Shown here: positions 56,774-64,000 of the stretch, one piece after another
Layout of the letters: every line of letters starts with the position of its first letter
How positions within the stretch are numbered: the stretch's first letter is position 1
NCBI GenBank assembly: GCA_021810805.1
Contig: JAJZHW010000002.1
Location: 1 to 64,000, forward strand
Direction of reading: 5' to 3'
DNA from: Nitrospirota bacterium
Lineage (GTDB): Bacteria; Nitrospirota; Leptospirillia; Leptospirillales; Leptospirillaceae
Length of the DNA: 64,000 nucleotides
Position numbers and translations under genes: made by a program
Notes under the pieces: model-generated
What the model was told of the DNA's origin: nothing
The model's input: only the letters and a program-made list of their open reading frames with translations
Database searches by the model: none

Positions 56774-57249
56774 GTGAAGACTCCTCCGAATCTTGATTTT
56801 CTAAAAGTTCCAAGAAAAATTCACCGAAAATTCCCACGGTGAAATATATGAAAATCACAGAGAATCGAAATCTTGGAGAAATGGCTGATGTAGGGTTTTG
56901 ACTGATGATAAATCAATATTTTTTGATTTTCCATTTTTTTTTTGATTTCAGGAGATTGCTCCTGAAACTTCTATCGGGGGTTTCAGGATTTTTCTTGAGG
57001 GAAGGAGCAAGGTTGTTTGGAGGATGGGGTGAGAAAAAAATTTTGAATCCTGGGAAGAGCCAGGATCCGGGCAGGGAGTTCTTCGGACCCCTGTCCAAAA
57101 TTCTTCTGTCCAGCCTTGAACAAAATCATAAAAAACGCTAAGATTGAAAAGATATGCTTTTGGCGGCACGATCAAGTGATCTCAAGCCGGAGTTTCCTGC
57201 GTGCGGGGCTACGGGAATCACCAGCAGCACACCCTGAAGGCTCTCCCCC
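56774..57249. other. AT-rich intergenic region, MCP / atp operon
   Basis: 476 nt between divergent units, clearly AT-rich, with two T-runs near 56930-56945 and 57033-57044. It contains a hairpin ATCCTGG-GAAGAG-CCAGGAT (57047-57066) and a smaller one GGAC-CCCT-GTCC (57085-57096). The atp promoter is described separately. No gene was found. The MCP promoter was not identified with confidence, and no sigma-28 motif was recognised. Confidence 0.5.
57116..57144 (+). promoter_or_regulatory. Candidate promoter of the ATP synthase operon
   Basis: TTGAAC (57116-57121), a 17-nt spacer and TAAGAT (57139-57144), about 105 nt before the atpI/Z start. Confidence 0.45.
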
Positions 57250-57477
57250 ATGGATCAGAAGAATAAAGGGGGCTGGTTCATCGCCCGGATCGGTTTCGAG
57301 CTTGTGGCCGTCACCTTCCTTTGTTCCGCAGGTGGCTATTTTCTTGATACCGTCCTTAAGATGAGATTCTTTCCGGCCTTGTCGCTTGCGGGTCTTGTCA
57401 CCGGAGGAGCGGCTGGGTTCTGGCTCGTCTACCGGGAGATGAGCCGACTGATTGGCGGGGACTCCGGAGGCAAGTAG
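57250..57477 (+). CDS. AtpI/AtpZ-like protein of the ATP synthase operon
   Basis: 75 aa, two membrane helices (about 14-33 and 42-61) joined by a short loop. The N-terminal FIARIGFELVAVTFLCSAGGYFLD is typical of the AtpZ/AtpI type that helps assemble the c-ring or imports Mg. It is the first gene of the operon. Confidence 0.75.
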   Translation: MDQKNKGGWFIARIGFELVAVTFLCSAGGYFLDTVLKMRFFPALSLAGLVTGGAAGFWLVYREMSRLIGGDSGGK

Positions 57478-57535
57478 GGCAGAATTTGGCCCCCGATCAA
57501 TGTGAGCCAGACAATGCTGGCCCATACTGGAGGAA

Positions 57536-58273
57536 ATGTTGCAAGGCAATCCGCTTGAAGAGTTTTTTCTTCATCCCATTATCAGGCTGCACCTCCTGGG
57601 CCTTGACGTCACCGTCACCCAGGTGGTCGTTTCGATGTGGCTCTGTGTCGGCATTACCGCCGTCGTCTCCCTTTACTTTGCCCGGGGAGCCTCCCTCGTT
57701 CCGGGTCGACTTCAGTCGGGCGTGGAGATGCTGTTCGAGACGATGACGACAATCGTCGACGAGAATGTGGGCGAAGAGAATCGAAAGAAATTTCTCCTTC
57801 CGATTTTTACCCTCTTTCTTTTCGTCTTTCTCGGAAATTTTCTCGGGCTGATCCCGGGGGTTTACACCGTGACCTCCCAGATCATCCTGACCGGGGTGAT
57901 GGCTGTGACGGTCTATCTCCTGAGCCTTCTCATCGGATTTGGCCGACATGGGATCAAGTTCCTCTCCATTCTCGTCCCCGAAGGGGTGCCTGGATGGATG
58001 ATGCCGCTGGTCATTCCCATCGAGATCATCTCTCAGCTGGCCCGCCCGCTCTCCCTTGCCGTTCGTCTCTTTGCCAACATGACGGCCGGCCATACCATTC
58101 TCTTCGTGCTCTTCACCCTGACGACCTCCCTGGCGATCTACCTCAAGTGGTTGCCATTTTCCATCTCGGTCGTCCTGTATCTTTTGGAAGTCCTGGTGGC
58201 CTTTATCCAGGCTTATATCTTCGCCGTGCTTTCGGCCGTCTATCTGGGCCAGGCGATGAAGTTGAACCACTAA
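57536..58273 (+). CDS. atpB: ATP synthase Fo subunit a
   Basis: 245 aa, GGAGGAA before the ATG. Helices include FLFVFLGNFLGLIPG, and the essential Arg is in RPLSLAVRLFANMTAGH. The C-terminal helix has VAFIQAYIFAVLSAVYLG, the standard ending. Subunit a forms the proton half-channels next to the c-ring. Confidence 0.97.
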   Translation: MLQGNPLEEFFLHPIIRLHLLGLDVTVTQVVVSMWLCVGITAVVSLYFARGASLVPGRLQSGVEMLFETMTTIVDENVGEENRKKFLLPIFTLFLFVFLGNFLGLIPGVYTVTSQIILTGVMAVTVYLLSLLIGFGRHGIKFLSILVPEGVPGWMMPLVIPIEIISQLARPLSLAVRLFANMTAGHTILFVLFTLTTSLAIYLKWLPFSISVVLYLLEVLVAFIQAYIFAVLSAVYLGQAMKLNH

Positions 58274-58297
58274 CGATCCTTCAGGAGGAAATTTTTC

Positions 58298-58528
58298 ATG
58301 GATGTGCATGCAGCAGCTTTGATCGGTATGGGTGCGGCCGCTATCGGCGTCGCCGGGTCGGGAGCCGGAATCGGCTACATCTTCGGCAAGATGATCGAGG
58401 CCGTGGCGAGACAGCCCGAGATCGAAGGCCGGGTATCGAAATACATGTGGCTCGGATTTGCCCTTTCCGAAGCCGTGGCTCTCTATGCTCTGGTGATTGC
58501 CTTCATCATCATGGGGCTCAGAAAGTAG
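58298..58528 (+). CDS. atpE: ATP synthase Fo subunit c
   Basis: 76 aa hairpin of two helices with the polar loop ARQPEI. The ion-binding carboxylate is the Glu in FALSEAVALYAL. The residue after it is Ala and not Ser/Thr, and no helix-1 Gln is in the matching position, so protons rather than Na+ are the likely coupling ion. An AGGAGGA ribosome site supports high expression, as needed for a ring of many copies. Confidence 0.97.
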   Translation: MDVHAAALIGMGAAAIGVAGSGAGIGYIFGKMIEAVARQPEIEGRVSKYMWLGFALSEAVALYALVIAFIIMGLRK

Positions 58529-58638
58529 CCAACTCCCGGGTCCGGTCAATCACCATAAACCGACTGGCACCATAAGCCGACAGGAGCTCAGGATGTCCGT
58601 CGGCTGGACCCCCATCGCGGAACATAAAGGAACGGGCC

Positions 58639-59145
58639 ATGCCTCAGTTTGATTCGCAGTTTTTTCCCTCGACCATCTTCTGGTCGCTGGTCTCTTTTGC
58701 GCTGATGCTTTTCATCGTGGGGAAATATCTTTATCCCTCGCTGATTCGGATCCTCGACGAACGCCGGACGAAGGTCTCTTCGGATATGGAGGCCGCCCGG
58801 GTGAGCCGGGAAGAGGCTGAAAAGCTTCTGGCCCAGCAGCGCGAGCTTCTTGAAAAGGCCCGGGCCCAGGCAGAGAACATGATCCGGCAGGCGGAAGAGA
58901 TGGCGCGAACTCTCCGCGAAGAGCGGGAGAAGGAGCTTGCCCAGTCGGTGAAGGCCGAGCTCGACAAGGCGACGGCCCAGATTGCGGCAGACCGGGAAAA
59001 GATGAAGACGGAGCTCCGGACGGAGACGGTCACCCTGGTGGTGAGAAGTCTTGAGACAATCCTCGAGGAAACGCTCTCCGACACCCAGAAAGTTGTCTAT
59101 ATCAACAAGGCCATGAAGGCGATCGACGAGCGAAAGGCCGGCTGA
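58639..59145 (+). CDS. atpF: ATP synthase Fo subunit b
   Basis: 168 aa. One N-terminal helix (about residues 12-30) is followed by a long charged helix that forms the peripheral stalk dimer (EEAEKLLAQQRELLEKARAQ). There is a single b gene and no b'. Its stop overlaps the atpH start (TGATG). The 110-nt gap before it holds no clear structure. Confidence 0.95.
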   Translation: MPQFDSQFFPSTIFWSLVSFALMLFIVGKYLYPSLIRILDERRTKVSSDMEAARVSREEAEKLLAQQRELLEKARAQAENMIRQAEEMARTLREEREKELAQSVKAELDKATAQIAADREKMKTELRTETVTLVVRSLETILEETLSDTQKVVYINKAMKAIDERKAG

Positions 59146-59750
59146 TGTCCTCCACTGTCGACCCCCGTTTTCTGGACCGCTGGGTCCAGACAATTTCGGA
59201 AGCGATCGGAAACGACGAAGGGCGCCTCGACCGCTGGGTTGGCCTTATCAGCCTGGCAGAATCCCTGAAACACTTTCGACCCTTGAGAAGCTTTTCTCTC
59301 GACGGGAGAGTGTCACTTACGGAGAAGGCGACGCTTTTTCAGGATTTTTGTGCCCAGACCCTCGGAAACCATTTGCCCGAAAAGTCGGAAATCCTCATCG
59401 TTCCCCTGCTGGAAGGCAATCTTTGGGAGGAGCTTTCCCCCCTCCGGGAGCGTCTCGAAAAGTCCTTTGATCTTCGGACCGCTCAGGTGAGGGTGGAGAT
59501 TCTCTCTGCCGCCGCGCTGTCAGGCGAGGAGAAGGAAAGGGTGCTTGAGACCGTCACCCGGTTCGTCAATGGTTCGGAGTTCCGAAAGGGATCGGGAGTC
59601 GCTTCAGGGACTCTCTCGGTTCGCCCAACGTGGACCGTCCGTCCGAGTCTTCTGGCCGGGCTTGAGGTGAGAATCGGATCTCGGGTGTGGGATGCAAGTC
59701 TCTCCTCCCGGATTCGTGAACTGGAAAAACAGCTGCTCAAATCGGCCTGA
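59145..59750 (+). CDS. atpH: ATP synthase F1 subunit delta
   Basis: 201 aa, slightly longer than usual. The N-terminal helical part is poorly conserved; the C-terminal half has VEILSAAALSGEEKERVLETV and the LLAGLEVRIGSRVWDASLSSRI block with the family ending. Delta links F1 to the b stalk. Confidence 0.92.
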   Translation: MSSTVDPRFLDRWVQTISEAIGNDEGRLDRWVGLISLAESLKHFRPLRSFSLDGRVSLTEKATLFQDFCAQTLGNHLPEKSEILIVPLLEGNLWEELSPLRERLEKSFDLRTAQVRVEILSAAALSGEEKERVLETVTRFVNGSEFRKGSGVASGTLSVRPTWTVRPSLLAGLEVRIGSRVWDASLSSRIRELEKQLLKSA

Positions 59751-59834
59751 CGAGCCCAAGGGCATAAGTCGGCCGTATCTGTTTCGGAAGAAGGCCCGGC
59801 GGGTCGGGCGTCATTCATATCATACGAGGGTGCC

Positions 59835-61337
59835 TTGAAAAGTTCAGAGATCACTGAAAACTTGATGAAAAACCTGGGGAACTTCAAGGGAGGGGTCGAA
59901 ACCTCGAATCGAGGGACGATCCTTTCTTCCGGAGACGGGATTCTCCGTATTTCCGGTCTGGACAAGGCGATGTCGGGCGAGATGCTCGAACTCATCAAGG
60001 GAGGAACGGCCCTTGTTCTCAACCTCGAAGAGAATGAGATCGGTGCCGTGATTCTCGAAGGCGGAGAGAATGCTGTGGTGGGCGATGAGGTTCGCACCAC
60101 CGGCAAGATCATGGAGGTCCCTGTGGGCCCCGGTCTCGTCGGACGGGTCGTGAACCCCATGGGCGAACCCCTTGACGGAAAGGGCCCGGTCAAAGCGGAG
60201 CTACACTCCCCCATCGAGAAGATCGCCCCCGGCGTCTCCACTCGGAAATCCGTCTCTGTTCCTCTCCAGACCGGTGTGAAGGCCATTGATGCCATGATTC
60301 CCATTGGTCGGGGACAGCGGGAGCTGATTATCGGCGACCGGCAGACCGGCAAGACCACGATTGCTCTGGATACCATTCTCAACCAGAAGGGCAACAACGT
60401 CGTCTGCATCTATGTGGCGATCGGCCAGAAGGCCTCGAGTGTTGTCAATGTCATCCGCACCCTCGAAAAGCACGGGGCGATGGAGTACACCATCGTCGTC
60501 TCCGCCTCTGCTGCCGAATCGGCCGCCCTCCAGTACATTGCCCCCTACGCCGGGTGTGCCATGGGGGAATACTTCCGTGACCGCGGCATGGACGCCCTCA
60601 TCGTTTACGATGATCTCACCAAGCATGCCTGGGCCTATCGCCAGATGTCCCTTCTTCTCCGGCGTCCTCCCGGTCGCGAGGCCTATCCCGGCGACGTCTT
60701 CTATCTTCATTCCCGTCTTCTGGAGCGGGCCGCCCGCCTCAACGAGAAAAGCGGCGGAGGCTCCCTGACCGCCCTCCCCATCATCGAAACCCAGGCGGGT
60801 GACGTTTCGGCCTTTGTGCCCACAAATGTCATCTCCATTACCGATGGACAGATCTATCTGGAGACCGACCTCTTCTACTCCGGTATCCGCCCGGCCATTA
60901 ATCCGGGAATCTCCGTCTCCCGTGTCGGCGGTGCCGCCCAGATCAAGGCGATGAAGCAGGTCGCCGGAAAGATGCGTCTGGAAATGGCGCAGTTCAGGGA
61001 GTTGGCGGCCTTTGCCCAGTTTGCCTCCGATCTCGACAAGACCACGCGGGACCAGATCGAGCGGGGCCTTCGTTTGACCGAGATTCTCAAGCAACCCCAC
61101 TATTCTCCGCTTCCCGTGGAAAAGCAGATTGCCATCATCTTCGCGGTGACCAATGGCTTCCTCGATGGCGTGGCTCCCTCCCGTGTTGGGGCCTTTGAAA
61201 AGGAGTTCCACCTCTTCCTCGACAGTCGCCATGGGGCCATACTCCAGACGATCCGGGAAGAAAAGGCGCTCTCTGACGCGACAGTGGCAAACCTCAAGGC
61301 GGCGCTTTCGGAATTCACCGCCTCCTTCAACGGATAG
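59835..61337 (+). CDS. atpA: ATP synthase F1 subunit alpha
   Basis: 500 aa, TTG start with GAGGGTGCC upstream. The P-loop [13 protein letters not shown] is at about residue 168, and the alpha-specific [17 protein letters not shown] with the catalytic-interface Arg near 362 is intact. It is the non-catalytic nucleotide-binding subunit of F1. Confidence 0.98.
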   Translation: MKSSEITENLMKNLGNFKGGVETSNRGTILSSGDGILRISGLDKAMSGEMLELIKGGTALVLNLEENEIGAVILEGGENAVVGDEVRTTGKIMEVPVGPGLVGRVVNPMGEPLDGKGPVKAELHSPIEKIAPGVSTRKSVSVPLQTGVKAIDAMIPIGRGQRELIIGDRQTGKTTIALDTILNQKGNNVVCIYVAIGQKASSVVNVIRTLEKHGAMEYTIVVSASAAESAALQYIAPYAGCAMGEYFRDRGMDALIVYDDLTKHAWAYRQMSLLLRRPPGREAYPGDVFYLHSRLLERAARLNEKSGGGSLTALPIIETQAGDVSAFVPTNVISITDGQIYLETDLFYSGIRPAINPGISVSRVGGAAQIKAMKQVAGKMRLEMAQFRELAAFAQFASDLDKTTRDQIERGLRLTEILKQPHYSPLPVEKQIAIIFAVTNGFLDGVAPSRVGAFEKEFHLFLDSRHGAILQTIREEKALSDATVANLKAALSEFTASFNG

Positions 61338-61341
61338 GACC

Positions 61342-62220
61342 ATGCCCTCACTTCGATCGATCCGTAGCCGAATCAAATCGGTCAAGAATACCCGCCAGAT
61401 TACCAAGGCCATGGAGATGGTGGCCTCGGCCAAGATGCGCAAGGCCCAGGCCCGGGTTCGCGACACGCGTCCTTATGCCGAGAAAATCAAGGAGCTGATG
61501 CTCCGGCTTTCTGCCATCGAGTCCCATCGTCCCAATCCCTTTTTTCAGGTAAGGCCGGTATCGACCGTCGGCATCATTCTTGTCTCCACCGACCGGGGTC
61601 TTTGCGGGCCCATCAACTCCAATGTCTTCAAGATGGTGACCCGGTTCATGGCTGAGAGGCCTGGGGTCAAATTCGAATTCGTGGTGATCGGGAAGAAGGG
61701 GCAGGACTTTGTCCGCCGCGGAGGATACAAGGCGGTCGGATCGATCTCAGGGGTCAAGGACAGGGGACAGATTGAAGAGATCCTCCCGGCCACTCAGGTG
61801 GCGGTGGAGGAGTTCTCGAATGGTCGCTGGGATGAGGCCTGGGTTTTCTATACGGAATTCGTCTCGACCCTCTCCCAGAAGGCTCGTTCGGAACAGCTTC
61901 TTCCGATTCTGCCGGAAAAGGAAGCCAATGGAGCCAAGAAGCCTTCACCCTTCCTCGGGGAGTATCTCTATGAACCCGATACGGCGGATATTCTTGATGT
62001 TCTGATTCCGCGCTATTTCGAAACTCTAGTCTTCCAGCGGGTGATGGAAAACTTTGCCAGCGAATACAGCGCCCGCATGATGGCGATGAGAAATGCCACT
62101 TCCAACGCCAAGGAAGTGATCTACCAGATGACTCTGATCTATAACAAGCTCCGCCAGGCGGCCATCACTCGGGAAATCTCCGAGATTGCCTCAGGAGCCG
62201 ATGCGGTTCAGCAGGGATAG
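61342..62220 (+). CDS. atpG: ATP synthase F1 subunit gamma
   Basis: 292 aa from the ATG at 61342, 4 nt after atpA. The N-terminal helix SLRSIRSRIKSVKNTRQITKAMEMVASAKM and the C-terminal helix with ASEYSARMMAMRNATSNAKEVI form the rotor coiled coil. STDRGLCGPINSN is the conserved central part. It is full length. Confidence 0.97.
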   Translation: MPSLRSIRSRIKSVKNTRQITKAMEMVASAKMRKAQARVRDTRPYAEKIKELMLRLSAIESHRPNPFFQVRPVSTVGIILVSTDRGLCGPINSNVFKMVTRFMAERPGVKFEFVVIGKKGQDFVRRGGYKAVGSISGVKDRGQIEEILPATQVAVEEFSNGRWDEAWVFYTEFVSTLSQKARSEQLLPILPEKEANGAKKPSPFLGEYLYEPDTADILDVLIPRYFETLVFQRVMENFASEYSARMMAMRNATSNAKEVIYQMTLIYNKLRQAAITREISEIASGADAVQQG

Positions 62221-62275
62221 GGACGACCCCACTCACGGTCTGATCCCGGTGAGGGCAGACCTTGGAATACGGTAA

Positions 62276-63682
<1,407 letters not shown>

Positions 63683-63685
63683 GCC

Positions 63686-64000
63686 ATGGCGTTCATGCTT
63701 TCGCTTCTGACCCAGGAGCGGGTTCTCGTGACCGAAGAGGTCGACTTCGTGAAGGCGAAAGGTGTGGACGGTGAGTTTGGCGTTCTGACCGGACACACTC
63801 CCTTCATTACTCTTCTTGATCCCGGTGAGCTCGTCGTCCGCAAGGGTGAGACCCTTTACTCCTATTATGTCAGTGGAGGTGTGGCCGAGGTTCTTCCAAA
63901 GTCCATGATCGTTCTGGCCAATACCGTTGAGCGGGCGGAGGAAATCGACATGCAGCTGGCCCAAACGGCAAGAAAGAATGCGGAAGAGGCCCTGTCGAAG
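63686..64000 (+). CDS. atpC: ATP synthase F1 subunit epsilon, cut by window end
   Basis: The first 105 codons are visible, starting 3 nt after atpD. The N-terminal beta-sandwich has TEEVDFVKAKGVDGEFGVLTGHTPF and YYVSGGVAEV, and the C-terminal helical part begins at AEEIDMQLAQTARKNAEEAL. The stop lies beyond position 64000. Confidence 0.95.
   Translation, partial: MAFMLSLLTQERVLVTEEVDFVKAKGVDGEFGVLTGHTPFITLLDPGELVVRKGETLYSYYVSGGVAEVLPKSMIVLANTVERAEEIDMQLAQTARKNAEEALSK

Overview
The window is a GC-rich, gene-dense piece of chromosome from a Gram-negative bacterium. It carries BamD, a bifunctional penicillin-binding protein, lipoproteins and periplasmic c-type cytochromes. Gene content and the style of the proteins recall acidophilic Nitrospirota of the Leptospirillum type. 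That is an inference and cannot be proven from the sequence alone. Many genes start with TTG or GTG behind a good Shine-Dalgarno sequence.

The replication origin is probably at about 12.2-12.7 kb. Left of it, everything is on the minus strand: dnaA, dnaN, gyrB, gyrA, a TPR lipoprotein, queE, queC, pepA, smpB and the 5' end of the tmRNA gene ssrA, which is cut by the window edge. recF is missing from the usual dnaN-gyrB interval. Right of the origin sits an AT-richer hipBA toxin-antitoxin pair, after which most genes run on the plus strand.

From 14.5 to 25.9 kb there is an anabolic block: ilvB-ilvN-ilvC (branched-chain amino acids), psd-pssA (phosphatidylethanolamine), leuA-leuB, asd, nadA, a DUF2905 membrane protein and queA. 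From 25.9 to 38.5 kb follow two small DNA-binding-like proteins, MarC, a DUF1844-like protein, an AsmA-like protein, the NtrY/NtrX two-component pair, a KAS III-like enzyme, BamD, a Met8-like siroheme protein, an orphan PstS-like protein and an APC permease.

The stretch 38.5-41 kb looks nearly empty but holds two paralogous single-span microproteins of 35 and 43 aa on the minus strand, tRNA-Leu(GAG), pyrE and a third, unrelated 44-aa single-span microprotein. Each of the two longer ones has its own promoter-like and terminator-like signals. This is the least explained part of the window.

From 41 to 57 kb come PBP1A, a coiled-coil membrane protein, a two-gene diheme cytochrome operon resembling TsdB/TsdA (thiosulfate dehydrogenase), the glycolytic gap-pgk-tpiA run, secG, a peptide-transporter substrate-binding protein with two permeases but no ATPase, a phosphoglycolate phosphatase-like HAD protein, a DUF4149 protein and a chemoreceptor. 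The window ends with the complete order atpI/Z-B-E-F-H-A-G-D and a truncated atpC of the F1Fo ATP synthase.
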